From DTU052 sp050951725 (GTDB lineage: Bacteria > Bacillota > Syntrophomonadia > Syntrophomonadales > DTU052), in assembly GCA_050951725.1 (NCBI GenBank), contig JBMNJO010000012.1, positions 62,001 to 126,000 of the forward strand: DNA of 64,000 nucleotides. Reading direction: 5' to 3'. Each line of letters begins with the position of its first letter. Position 1 is the stretch's first letter. The notes under the pieces were generated by a model. That model was not told the origin of the DNA, did not search any database, and was given only the letters and a program-made list of their open reading frames with translations. The translations under genes were made by a program, and so were the position numbers. Positions 1-8,355 of this stretch are shown piece by piece.

Positions 1-1
1 A

Positions 2-997
2 GCCTGGCAGGACACCGCCTGGTTTAGCCCGCCTTTTGAAAAACCGGAAGATATGATAGTTATGGCTGCCATGCCTCTTTATCATATATATGGTTATAAC
101 TGCAGCGTTAATATTAACTCCGTAGCCGGTGGTACAATTGTTGTGGTCAATGACCCCAGCCCGAGCGGCTTGATCAAAAACATTAACGAGCACGAACCCA
201 ATTTCTTTGCTTGTGTCCCGGCCATGATCTACGGCTTGAACAGCCACCCCGATATTGGCACCTCCAAGATTAAATCGCTCAAAGGTTTGATATGCGGCTC
301 ATCTCCTTTGGCTGTGGAAGGACTTAAGCGTTTTGAAGAGATCTCTGGAGCTACAATTACCGAAGGTTATGGACTGTCAGAGACTTCCAATGTACTAACC
401 TGTACACCTCTTTTCACTAAGAGGAAGATCGGCAGCGTTGGGATTCCTTGGCCTGACGTAGATATCAGGATTGTTGACCTGGAAGAGGGTACGAAAGATA
501 TGCTTACCGGTGAACCGGGTGAGCTGATTGCCAAAGGACCACAGATCATGCAAGCTTACTGGCAGAACCCGGAGGAAACGGCCAACGCCTTAAGAGACGG
601 CTGGCTGTATACCGGCGATATTGCCACCATGGATGAGGATGGGTATATATACATAGTTGACCGCAAAAAAGATATGATGATCTGCAGCGGATTCAATGTA
701 TTCTGCCGGGAAATAGACGAGGTCCTATACACTCATCCAAAAGTTCAGGATGCCTGTACCATTGGTGTGCCGGATCCCAAGCGGGGAGAGACCCCGAAGG
801 TATTCGTCATTTTAAAACCGGGAGAGACGTTAACCGAACAGGAAGTGAAGGATTTCTGCCGTGAAAGCCTGGCTCCTTACAAGGTGCCGACTCATGTTGA
901 ATTCATTGACGAACTCCCCCGTACCAGCGTAGGCAAACCTATGCGGAATGCCCTCAGGCAGCAAGAAAAGCAAAAAGCCCAGCAAGCAGGCAAATAA
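2..997 (+). CDS. AMP-dependent acyl-CoA synthetase, C-terminal part (5' end outside window)
   Basis: The reading frame is open from base 2, so the gene starts upstream of the window; 331 residues are visible. ANL-superfamily enzymes activate a carboxylic acid with ATP and transfer the acyl group to CoA in the cytoplasm. Visible motifs are the A5-type EGYGLSET, the A7-type GWLYTGD, the hinge/A8 region IVDRKKDMMICSGFNV and the A10 segment PRTSVGKPMR with the catalytic lysine. An internal ATG at 53 is not a start because conserved domain sequence precedes it. The acid substrate cannot be told from this part. A hairpin terminator follows at 1070. It is one of four acyl-CoA synthetase genes in the window and less similar to the tandem pair at 6-10 kb than those two are to each other. 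Confidence 0.93.
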   Translation, partial: AWQDTAWFSPPFEKPEDMIVMAAMPLYHIYGYNCSVNINSVAGGTIVVVNDPSPSGLIKNINEHEPNFFACVPAMIYGLNSHPDIGTSKIKSLKGLICGSSPLAVEGLKRFEEISGATITEGYGLSETSNVLTCTPLFTKRKIGSVGIPWPDVDIRIVDLEEGTKDMLTGEPGELIAKGPQIMQAYWQNPEETANALRDGWLYTGDIATMDEDGYIYIVDRKKDMMICSGFNVFCREIDEVLYTHPKVQDACTIGVPDPKRGETPKVFVILKPGETLTEQEVKDFCRESLAPYKVPTHVEFIDELPRTSVGKPMRNALRQQEKQKAQQAGK

Positions 998-1069
998 CCG
1001 GTGTACAATATCGATCACTGTATACCAGCCCTGACACCGGTTAGATAGTGTGTATTCTCCTTCGGCTAC

Positions 1070-1104
1070 CCCCCCTGGATGCTGATTTCCCAGGGGGGTT
1101 CTTA
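1070..1104 (+). terminator. Hairpin terminator after the acyl-CoA synthetase
   Basis: A 9-bp GC stem (1070-1078 with 1090-1098) has a 10-nt loop and is followed by a short T-rich tail. A second, longer-looped inverted repeat (996-1004 with 1034-1042) spans the stop codon region. The convergent feoB gene ends at 1193. Confidence 0.7.
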
Positions 1105-1192
1105 TATGCTGGCCTCAAGCAGTCCGGGACACCTCGCGGCAACCGGGTGACATCGTGGCCTTGATACTATGCCGATGATCATTGTCGCAACT

Positions 1193-2593
1193 TTATGCCA
1201 GACCCAAAAACCGAACTACCTGGGTGAACACAAAACATACCAGGAATGCTGTAACCGTTGGAATGATAAAAGCCATGGCCGTCCATTTCTTACTGCCCGA
1301 TTCCTTGTATGCGGTAAGAAGCGTGGTGGTGCACGGCCAGTGAAGCAGGGTGAAGAGCATCATATTTACCGCTGTCAGCCAGGTCCATCCATTACGAATC
1401 AAAACTGTTCCCAGTTCTTCCAGGTTCGAAAAATCAACCATTTGACCGGCCGACAGGTACATCATGAGCAGTATCGGAATCACAATCTCGTTGGCTGGCA
1501 GTCCCAGTATAAAGGCCAGGAGGATAAAGCCATCCAATCCTATAGCATTGCCGATAGGCTGTAACCAGGTGGCTATATGAGCAACAATGCTGAGATCACC
1601 CACATAGATGTTTGCGAGTATCCAGGTCAGTGCTCCCGCTGGAGCAGCCATTAATACCGCACGTTTCAAAACAAAAATAGTCCGGTCAATTATTGAACGG
1701 TAAATGACGGGTCCGATCTGGGGAATACGATACGGGGGAAGTTCCAGTACCAGAGATGAAGGCTCCCCCTGCAGTATCGTGCGGGAAAGAATCCAGGAGA
1801 TCCCGAAAGTGGCGGCAATTCCAAGTACAACCATGGTTGTGACTACCCCGGCGGCTATCACGGTTGGAAAAGCAAATGAAAAGGCCCCGGCTATAAAGAT
1901 AGTTCCGATCGCGATAAGTATAGGAAATCGTCCATTGCAGGGAACAAAGTTGTTGGTCAGGATCGCTATTAAACGTTCCCGGGGAGAATCGATTATCCGG
2001 CAGGAAACGACCCCGGCGGCATTACATCCGAAACCCATGCACATAGTCAGGGCCTGCTTGCCGCAAGCTCCGCATTTTTTGAAAGCGTTATCGAGGTTGA
2101 AAGCTACCCGGGGTAGATAACCTAGGTCCTCAAGCAACGTAAACAAGGGAAAGAATATGGCCATGGGGGGGAGCATCACTGCCACCACACACGCCAACCC
2201 CTTAAAGAGTCCCAGAACCAAAACTCCATGGAGCCATTCCGGAGAACCGACTAAACCAAAAAACCAGGTTAGATGTTGTTGAACTATAAGAAACAAACCG
2301 GCAAGCAGATCAGAGGGATAGTTTGAACCGACTATCGTTAGCCAGAATACGATTCCAAGCAGTGCGATCATTATTGGATAACCAAACCGACGGGAGGTCA
2401 AGATATCATCCAGTTTCCTATCCCAACCCGGGCGACTCATGCCATTTGTAACAACTTTTGCGGCGATTTCCTCTGCGTTAGTGTACAGGTCGGAAACAAT
2501 CAGATCCGCAATTCGCTCGCCGGACCTTTGGCGAATCTCCTCTGCTCTTTTGGACGCCGCATCCAGCCATGAACGATCATAAACGAGACTCAT
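1193..2593 (-). CDS. feoB: Ferrous iron transporter FeoB, C-terminal membrane part (split gene)
   Basis: This is the permease half of FeoB, which moves Fe2+ across the cytoplasmic membrane. The 466-residue product starts with the end of the helical/linker region, then carries repeated hydrophobic helices and the Cys-rich gate-type sequences CGACGKQ and NNFVPCNGRFP typical of the FeoB/nucleoside-recognition fold. It lacks the GTPase domain, which is encoded just upstream in a different frame. I chose the ATG at 2593 because a GGGGGG run sits 6 nt before it; the frame also has an upstream ATG at 2632. It overlaps the GTPase gene by 17 bp, so translation is probably coupled. Either FeoB is a natural two-polypeptide transporter here, or a homopolymer indel or +1 frameshift splits one protein. 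Confidence 0.88.
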   Translation of the reverse strand: MSLVYDRSWLDAASKRAEEIRQRSGERIADLIVSDLYTNAEEIAAKVVTNGMSRPGWDRKLDDILTSRRFGYPIMIALLGIVFWLTIVGSNYPSDLLAGLFLIVQQHLTWFFGLVGSPEWLHGVLVLGLFKGLACVVAVMLPPMAIFFPLFTLLEDLGYLPRVAFNLDNAFKKCGACGKQALTMCMGFGCNAAGVVSCRIIDSPRERLIAILTNNFVPCNGRFPILIAIGTIFIAGAFSFAFPTVIAAGVVTTMVVLGIAATFGISWILSRTILQGEPSSLVLELPPYRIPQIGPVIYRSIIDRTIFVLKRAVLMAAPAGALTWILANIYVGDLSIVAHIATWLQPIGNAIGLDGFILLAFILGLPANEIVIPILLMMYLSAGQMVDFSNLEELGTVLIRNGWTWLTAVNMMLFTLLHWPCTTTLLTAYKESGSKKWTAMAFIIPTVTAFLVCFVFTQVVRFLGLA

Positions 2594-3347
2594 GCGGGTC
2601 CCCCCATCTGGAGAAGATGCCAAAATACTCATTTATGCTGGCCAGGATTGAAGGGTTGCCATCGAGTAATCGCAGAGCCAGCCACCTCCGGCTGATAGGG
2701 GCATCCGAAATGAAGCTTAAGCTGGCACTTAATTCCTGAACGGCTTCTTCAACCGCGAATGAATATGTGACTTGAGTTGGTTTGGCGGAGATGGACTTGG
2801 TTGCGACTTTCCACAGAGCTTCCTTCAAATCCTGAATTCCCTCACCAACACGGGCGGCTGTGGCCACCACCGGAACCTGCAACTCAGCTTCCAACGCCTC
2901 TATATCAATGTGAATCTTCTTTTTGCGGGCTTCGTCCATCAGATTTACACAGACCACAATGTTAGAGGTGATCTCCATCACCTGCAGTGCAAGGTTAAGA
3001 TTCCTTTCCAGACAGGTGGCATCCAATACCACCAGGGTAGCGTCAGGATGACCAAAACAAATAAAATCGCGGGCAATCTGTTCTTCAACGGTGTGGGAGA
3101 GAAGGGAATAGGTTCCTGGAAGGTCTACCAGCAGAAAAGAGGAACCGCGGTAGGAAAAGACTCCTTGAGCATTATCGACCGTTTTCCCCGGCCAGTTTCC
3201 GGTATGCTGCCTTAGACCAGTAAGGACGTTAAAAACCGTGCTTTTTCCTACGTTAGGATTGCCTGCCAGAGCAACTACCAGTTGATCCGGTTTGGCTCGA
3301 ACGCCGAAATGTTCTCGAAATACCTGCTTATTGATTTCCTCAATCAT
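2577..3347 (-). CDS. feoB: FeoB N-terminal GTPase domain (split gene)
   Basis: The product is the cytoplasmic G domain and GDI-like helical part of FeoB, 256 residues. The G motifs are in order: GNPNVGKST (G1), DLPGTYSL (G3), NLMD (G4) and ATAARVGEG near G5. GTP binding and hydrolysis control iron passage through the membrane half. The ATG at 3347 is preferred over one 18 nt upstream, because GGGGGAGG lies 7-8 nt before it and contains the feoA stop codon, which suggests coupling to feoA. The frame ends inside the helical region, where the membrane half begins in another frame. Removing one G from the six-G run at 2600-2605 would fuse the two into a protein of normal FeoB length. Confidence 0.92.
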   Translation of the reverse strand: MIEEINKQVFREHFGVRAKPDQLVVALAGNPNVGKSTVFNVLTGLRQHTGNWPGKTVDNAQGVFSYRGSSFLLVDLPGTYSLLSHTVEEQIARDFICFGHPDATLVVLDATCLERNLNLALQVMEITSNIVVCVNLMDEARKKKIHIDIEALEAELQVPVVATAARVGEGIQDLKEALWKVATKSISAKPTQVTYSFAVEEAVQELSASLSFISDAPISRRWLALRLLDGNPSILASINEYFGIFSRWGDPHESRL

Positions 3348-3352
3348 TTTTG

Positions 3353-3613
3353 CTACCTCCCCCATGCAACCGAAGGGTAAATTCTTATTTTTTTCAGGTC
3401 CTGTGCACGCAGAGCGATTATGCTGCCGCGGACCTGAAGGGCAATTGGATCGCCGGAGGGGCCTTTCCGTACGCAGTGAACCTGAGTACCGGGCACCATA
3501 CCCAGGTCCAGAATTCGTCTCCGTAAAAGGTCGCCAAGTTCCAGTGAGGCAATGCGACCAGCGGACCCTATTGACAGATCGGCCAGTGAAAGACTGACAG
3601 GCGATGTTTCCAT
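3353..3613 (-). CDS. feoA: FeoA family protein
   Basis: This is a small SH3-like cytoplasmic protein of 86 residues that accompanies FeoB and is thought to modulate its activity. The core reads LADLSIGSAGRI, then RRRILDLGMVPGT, then a glycine/valine-rich barrel ending in ALRAQDLKKI, the FeoA pattern. The ATG at 3613 follows GGAAGAAGGAG; the frame could extend to 3664 but the added residues are not FeoA-like. It is the first gene of the minus-strand feoA-feoB operon, and its stop codon lies inside the feoB ribosome binding site. A palindrome at 3702-3723 upstream is a candidate metal-responsive operator. Confidence 0.9.
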   Translation of the reverse strand: METSPVSLSLADLSIGSAGRIASLELGDLLRRRILDLGMVPGTQVHCVRKGPSGDPIALQVRGSIIALRAQDLKKIRIYPSVAWGR

Positions 3614-3701
3614 AGCTCCTTCTTCCTTTCGCAAGCTAGCTGATCTGTTTTTGGAACAACTCACAGACTTAGGATCAACTAACTTTAAAGCTAAAAAATT
3701 T

Positions 3702-3723
3702 TTGTTAGCTTTATCGCTAACAA
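3702..3723 (-). promoter_or_regulatory. Palindrome upstream of feoA, candidate iron-responsive operator
   Basis: TTGTTAGC and GCTAACAA form a perfect 8-bp inverted repeat around TTTATC, about 90 bp upstream of the feoA start in AT-rich DNA. The GTTAGC/GCTAAC halves recall DtxR/IdeR-type boxes more than the classic Fur box. The assignment is inferred from position and symmetry only. Confidence 0.5.
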
Positions 3724-3944
3724 TTTAAATGCTGATATATTCTATGAACCCAAAATGATTGTGTTACTGATAGCAAGGGAGAGAATTGTTGACGGAGAAC
3801 TCGTGGAATCATGCAGACTATGAGAGCCACTCGGGGTCTGCTCCGATAAGTATCATCTGGCGAATGAGGGAGGACATGCCTGCTTTTGTTTTAAAAGAAG
3901 CGATAAAAGCATAAGAGCATGTGGGCAGACCAATGCTTGCGCTG

Positions 3945-4343
3945 TCAGGAACGGCCCTCGGCGATATGAACCAGTTTCTTGACCAGCGGGATATCGGCTG
4001 GAGAAAAATCATACGACAGGAGATTGTGCGGCGACTCCCAGGAATATGCGTCATGGACGCTTAAGGTGACGGTTCCGGAGATGATATCGGCATAGTAAGC
4101 TAATAGCCGGATTTCGCCGTGTTCATATCTGTATTGGCTTACACCGAACTTCTGGCCCACAAGAACGCGAATACCCAACTCCTCTTCTAATTCGCGGATG
4201 AGGCAGCCCTCCGGTGATTCGCCCTTCTCAATCTTTCCTCCCGGGAACTCCCATTTTCCGGCCAGCTTTTGATTGCGGGCCCGGCGGGTGATAAGCACTC
4301 TGTTATCTCGAATTATTATCGCTGCGGTTACGTCCTTTACCAC
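3945..4343 (-). CDS. Nudix hydrolase, MutT-like
   Basis: The product is a 132-residue pyrophosphohydrolase that probably removes oxidised or otherwise unwanted nucleoside triphosphates in the cytoplasm. The Nudix box is complete: GGKIEKGESPEGCLIRELEE continues into ELGI at about residues 36-59, with the REL and EE metal ligands. The EFPGG lead-in and overall length match the MutT/8-oxo-dGTPase branch. The start is GTG at 4343 with a weak GAGG about 12 nt upstream, so the exact start is less certain. It stands alone between the feo operon and the MurF-like gene, both also on the minus strand but separated by long spacers. The exact substrate cannot be read from sequence. Confidence 0.9.
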   Translation of the reverse strand: MVKDVTAAIIIRDNRVLITRRARNQKLAGKWEFPGGKIEKGESPEGCLIRELEEELGIRVLVGQKFGVSQYRYEHGEIRLLAYYADIISGTVTLSVHDAYSWESPHNLLSYDFSPADIPLVKKLVHIAEGRS

Positions 4344-4697
4344 TACTGGTTACCGTCCTCAATACTTCTGCTTTTCCGGTATTACGCCCCGAACGCCCCC
4401 GCGAGGATTCTCCATATCTCCGTTGTAGCGGGGGATGGTGCATGATGGTCTGACCTGCACTCAGGCCACAATTGACCCCGACGTTGTAACCATCAAAAAT
4501 AGCTTATAGCCATCATAATCCAACACTTTCAATTTATCAATTTAACGTGAGACTGGAGAGGTAAAAGAATAACCCCGGCAATTTGCGGGGTTATGAATTG
4601 AGAGGCAACAATTATAATCGTTTATGATTTTTGCGGTTTAGGCTGTCGGATGAACCTGGAAAAACGCTTATGCCATCCAGAATAACTGTCGGAGGTA
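4344..4697. other. Intergenic stretch without a gene
   Basis: No coding signal was seen. The stretch holds the hairpin terminator of the MurF-like gene at 4560-4594 and presumably the promoter of the Nudix gene; no clear -35/-10 pair was found. Confidence 0.6.
4560..4594 (-). terminator. Rho-independent terminator of the MurF-like gene
   Basis: A 9-bp stem ATAACCCCG/CGGGGTTAT (4569-4577 with 4586-4594) has an 8-nt loop; read on the minus strand it is followed by a T-rich stretch. Confidence 0.75.
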
Positions 4698-5795
4698 TTA
4701 TTTTTGCTTCCCTCTGAGGTAGCTTACGGTCCGGTTCATGTTGGTGTCGTTAGACCCTTTGACGAGCACAATCGCTTCGGGACCGATAACCGTTCGGACC
4801 TTTTGGTGCAGTGATTTCCGGTCAGGAGCGTGATAGGTTCTCTGGGCCGGAAAACCATGGCTTATGGCAGTGGAGCTAATCTGTCGGGCTGGTTTACCAT
4901 AAGTAAAAAGATAGTCTATATCTTTGCGTGCTATGTAACGCCCAACCTTCTGATGCCCCGTCTTAGAGTACCGGCCTAGTTCGGACATACTGCCCAAGAC
5001 CAATACCTTGGGGCGTCCGTGGAGATTGGATAACACATCGATAGCTGCCTTCATGGAATGGGGGTTGGCGTTAAAGGTGTCATCGATAACTCTGGCGTTA
5101 TTCTTTGTTCGGTAAACCATCATCCGGCGTGCGGGCCGGCGATAGCGTTTAAGGCCGGATTTCATTTGTTCGACCGTAAAACCCAAACGGTCGGAAACCG
5201 CAATCGCGAATAAGGCGTTATATACATTATGTATACCGTAAACCGGAATGTAGAAGTTGTGCTCGGTTCCCTTAACCCTGGCGTCAAATGACATGCCGCC
5301 GTCGACATAGCGGATATTGTCTGCAGTATAGTTACCTATACCCTTTATTCCTACAGTCTTGATAACACCCCGAAAAGGTTTCAGGTGAAGTCTGCGGGAA
5401 TTAACATCATCAGCGTTCAAAAAAAGGGTTCCGGTCCTTTTCATGTATTGCGCCAACTGAGATTTGGCTTTAATCAGCCGGGTCAGGCTACCGCCAAAGT
5501 TGCCGATGTGGGCTGAGCCCACCATTGTTATTACGGAAATGTTGGGCTTTATTATCCGGCATTGTTGGCGAAGATGCCCGCTGCCAGACATACCAAATTC
5601 GAGAACTACTGCCCGGTGATAGGGACGGATGCTCCGGGCGTGTTTTCGCATTGACTTACGGTTGTTTTGGTTGTACTTGGATTTGTAGATATTCCAACGT
5701 GTTTGCAAAATGGAGGCAATCATCTCCTTGGTGGTGGTCTTGCCTGAACTTCCGGCTATGGCAATAACCGGTTTTTTCAATACCTTTGTTTTCAA
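4698..5795 (-). CDS. Short MurF-like Mur ligase family protein
   Basis: An ATP-dependent carboxylate-amine ligase of the Mur family, 365 residues against about 450 for true MurF. It has the P-loop GSSGKTTTKEM near the N-terminus, the middle-domain LNADD, and C-terminal hallmarks DDTFNANPHSM, LGSMSELG and LVKGSNDTNM, all MurF-like. The N-terminal domain that binds the UDP-MurNAc substrate is missing: the P-loop starts at about residue 15. It is also rich in Arg and Lys. The substrate is therefore probably not the usual lipid-wall precursor, though a wall-related or amino-acid-ligating role is likely. The TTG at 5795 has GGGAGG 7 nt upstream; a GTG at 5810 would overlap that site. The gene is monocistronic with its own terminator. 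Confidence 0.82.
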   Translation of the reverse strand: MKTKVLKKPVIAIAGSSGKTTTKEMIASILQTRWNIYKSKYNQNNRKSMRKHARSIRPYHRAVVLEFGMSGSGHLRQQCRIIKPNISVITMVGSAHIGNFGGSLTRLIKAKSQLAQYMKRTGTLFLNADDVNSRRLHLKPFRGVIKTVGIKGIGNYTADNIRYVDGGMSFDARVKGTEHNFYIPVYGIHNVYNALFAIAVSDRLGFTVEQMKSGLKRYRRPARRMMVYRTKNNARVIDDTFNANPHSMKAAIDVLSNLHGRPKVLVLGSMSELGRYSKTGHQKVGRYIARKDIDYLFTYGKPARQISSTAISHGFPAQRTYHAPDRKSLHQKVRTVIGPEAIVLVKGSNDTNMNRTVSYLRGKQK

Positions 5796-5970
5796 GAGTA
5801 TTCCTCCCACATTCTGGATTCAAGATAATATATGCATAGCGACGCGGACCTGTTTCAATTAATCGCCAAAATAAATGCATGAAAACAAGAATAAGCCCTG
5901 GATGTAAGTCTCACCACAGTGGAAGGAATATTAAGGGATTCATGTTGTATCCAGACTGAAACAGCTCGTT

Positions 5971-6002
5971 GGTAAAAAACCTCCGGAGCTATGCCGGAGG
6001 TT
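5971..6002 (-). terminator. Rho-independent terminator of acyl-CoA synthetase 1
   Basis: A 9-bp stem AACCTCCGG/CCGGAGGTT (5978-5986 with 5994-6002) is followed on the minus strand by six T residues. Confidence 0.85.
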
Positions 6003-6057
6003 CCAATTTAAGATATCAGATTTTAACTATATGTAATCAGTATACTTGGCCTGTCGT

Positions 6058-7761
6058 CTATTTGGCAGCGCGCTTGGCCATTTCCTCTTCGCGGAGGACG
6101 CGGCGCAGGGCTTTTCCGACCGCACTTCGGGGAACTGAATCCCTGAATTCAACTTCCTTGGGAATCTTGTAGGGAGCGAGTTTCTCACGGCACCAGGCGA
6201 TTATTTCACTGGCTTCACAGGTGACTCCGGGTTTTAGTGCCACGAAAGCCTTCAGTGATTCACCCCGGTAATCATCGGGAATACCGATACACATGGCATC
6301 AAACACTTTTGGATGAGCGAAAATAACGCTGTCCACTTCCGATGGGAAAACGTTATAGCCTCCAGAAATAACCATGTCCTTGGAACGGTCGACAATGAAT
6401 ATATGCCAGTCCTCATCGCGGTAGGCCAGATCTCCCGTATAGAGCCATCCATCCCTTAGCTGCCTGGCGGTTTCTTCCGGATCGTTCCAGTAACCGGACA
6501 TGACCAAAGGTCCTTTGGTGACAATCTCACCCACCTTAAAGGGCTCATTTTGGACGTCCTCTCCGGTTTTCGGGTCCACCAGCCTGACAACGACGTTGGG
6601 AAAAGGAACGCCGATGCTGCCGACCTTCTTTTGGCCCATGTTAGGTTGGTGTATGTTCGCAGCGACGGTTTCGCTCATGCCGCAACCGTCAATAAAGAAA
6701 ACATTCATATCCAGGAATGTGTTGATGAGATCCGGAGGACAGGGAGCGCCGCCGCAACCAGTCGCAACAAACTTCTTACCCAAATCCATCTCTTTGGCCC
6801 GGGGATGATTCGCAATAGCGTTAAACATAGTGGGAACGCCGCAAAACCAACTTATATCGTCAAACCTGTCCAGGGTCTCCATAACCTCTTCAATATCAAA
6901 ACGGGGCAGGAGTATCTGGGTGGCCGCCATAATAATCGACCAACTCATCTGCCAGACTTCCCCGTAGACGTGGCTGTAGGGAAGTACGCAGAAGGCTTTA
7001 CGCCGCTCAACTTGAATTTTTCCTAACAGTGGACTTCCCCAGAGCATGACCAGGTAAATGCACGATACGATATTACCATGAGTCAATGTGGCTCCCTTGG
7101 GCTTGCCCGTGGTTCCTCCGGTGAACTGAATAACACAAGGATCTTCCGGTTTGATAACCGGGCGCGGCCTGTAGTGCTTGGTAGTCGCGTCCAGGATTTC
7201 TCCGAAATGGTACCATCCTTTGTCCTTTATCCCCAGGCTTTCAGCGGTGGCCTGGCCTTGACCGGGAATATAGTCCCCCAGGCGGGTTACAATTACATGA
7301 GGAATTTCGATGCGTTTGGTGAGAGTATCAATCTTGCCGATTAAATCATCGTATGTTATCAGGGCTTTCATCTGAGTGATCGTGACCATGTGTTCCAGTT
7401 CATCAACTGTATACATTGGGTTCATATTGACAACTATGCCGCCCATGGTCAGTATGGACCAGAAAGATATGACAAATTGGGGACAGTTAGGAAGCAGAAT
7501 ACCAATGCGATCGCCCTGTTGGACACCCAACTCCAGTATGGCATTGGCGAAGCGATTGACAGTCAGGAATAGCTCCCAGAAGGTGCAGGTCCAGCCGTAA
7601 AACCAGATGGCTTGCTTATCAGGATATTGGGTTGCAGTGTTTCTTAATATTTCAGCGGCAGCGAATTTGGGTATACGGGCGATATAGGGTACATCGGGAT
7701 CGTATTCTTTAATCCAAGGCCTCTCTTTCATTAGCCTGTCAACATCATACTCGTGCTTCAT
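6058..7761 (-). CDS. AMP-dependent acyl-CoA synthetase (tandem copy 1)
   Basis: A 567-residue ANL-family enzyme forming acyl-CoA from a fatty or other carboxylic acid, ATP and CoA in the cytoplasm. Motifs in order: A3 TGGTTGKPKG near residue 195, A5 DGCGMSET, A7 GWLYTGDLAYRDED, A8 IVDRSKDMVISGGYNVFPSE and A10 PRSAVGKALRR with the catalytic lysine, so it appears intact. The ATG at 7761 has GGAGG 7 nt upstream; 20 further in-frame codons upstream are unlikely to be translated. It has the same length as the copy at 8356-10059 and shares most residues by eye, including identical 5' leader DNA. Substrate range is unknown; medium- or long-chain acids fit an acid-oxidising anaerobe. Confidence 0.95.
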   Translation of the reverse strand: MKHEYDVDRLMKERPWIKEYDPDVPYIARIPKFAAAEILRNTATQYPDKQAIWFYGWTCTFWELFLTVNRFANAILELGVQQGDRIGILLPNCPQFVISFWSILTMGGIVVNMNPMYTVDELEHMVTITQMKALITYDDLIGKIDTLTKRIEIPHVIVTRLGDYIPGQGQATAESLGIKDKGWYHFGEILDATTKHYRPRPVIKPEDPCVIQFTGGTTGKPKGATLTHGNIVSCIYLVMLWGSPLLGKIQVERRKAFCVLPYSHVYGEVWQMSWSIIMAATQILLPRFDIEEVMETLDRFDDISWFCGVPTMFNAIANHPRAKEMDLGKKFVATGCGGAPCPPDLINTFLDMNVFFIDGCGMSETVAANIHQPNMGQKKVGSIGVPFPNVVVRLVDPKTGEDVQNEPFKVGEIVTKGPLVMSGYWNDPEETARQLRDGWLYTGDLAYRDEDWHIFIVDRSKDMVISGGYNVFPSEVDSVIFAHPKVFDAMCIGIPDDYRGESLKAFVALKPGVTCEASEIIAWCREKLAPYKIPKEVEFRDSVPRSAVGKALRRVLREEEMAKRAAK

Positions 7762-8355
7762 CACAAGACCTCCATTCTCTGTTGGGTTCAACAAAACCAA
7801 CATTTGTTTCCTCAACGCCATTATGGGGCTAACTTGCCGTGCATAGGCGATGCAAAATTGGAGATGCTTTGATACGAGCCGTCAATAAACATTGTTATTG
7901 TGATGTTGCGTTATCTGGATGTGGATGTTGCATTAATTCCTTGTGGCGTCCATTTCTTTACTGACCTTTTATTGAGTGACTTCCCCCCTTTCATTGCGGA
8001 ATGGTCCAACGGCCGCGGTGGGTAATTCTGATTCCGAATGCCTTAAGACGCAACAAGACTCCTGGTTAATCATATTCGAGGTCGCAAGGCCCATACCTGC
8101 AAGATTAATCCAAACAATATCAAAATTTGGACAAATCAATTTATTCGAACGATACGGGATGGCTTGACATCAAAATGATTGACATTTAAAGTTAACTGCT
8201 GCCTAACAGAAGAAGTGTATTCCTGATCTCTGGCTTAGTAGTGGTTGGCGGCGGAAGGTTTACAAATCAGGGAGGACGTTCTTTCGATTAATAGAACGTC
8301 CTCCAATGTGTGAGTTGCGATTTGGGGAATTTATGGTCAGGAGATTAACCCTTCC
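7762..8355. other. Intergenic stretch between the duplicated acyl-CoA synthetases
   Basis: No gene was supported in this roughly 590-bp stretch. It should contain the promoter of copy 1 near 7762-7950 and the 3' region of copy 2 with the 12-bp hairpin at 8271-8304. I looked for a sigma-54 site like those at 58151 and 60131 and found none with correct spacing. Confidence 0.6.
8271..8304 (-). terminator. Perfect 12-bp hairpin after acyl-CoA synthetase 2
   Basis: GGAGGACGTTCT (8271-8282) pairs perfectly with 8293-8304 around a 10-nt loop, about 50 bp past the stop codon. There is no strong T-run on either side, so it may be a terminator or an mRNA-stabilising stem. Confidence 0.6.

Noticed and set aside
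8096..8111. Possible sigma-54 promoter upstream of acyl-CoA synthetase 1 (minus strand)
   Set aside because: The GG-to-GC spacing is one base short and the site is over 330 bp from the start codon.
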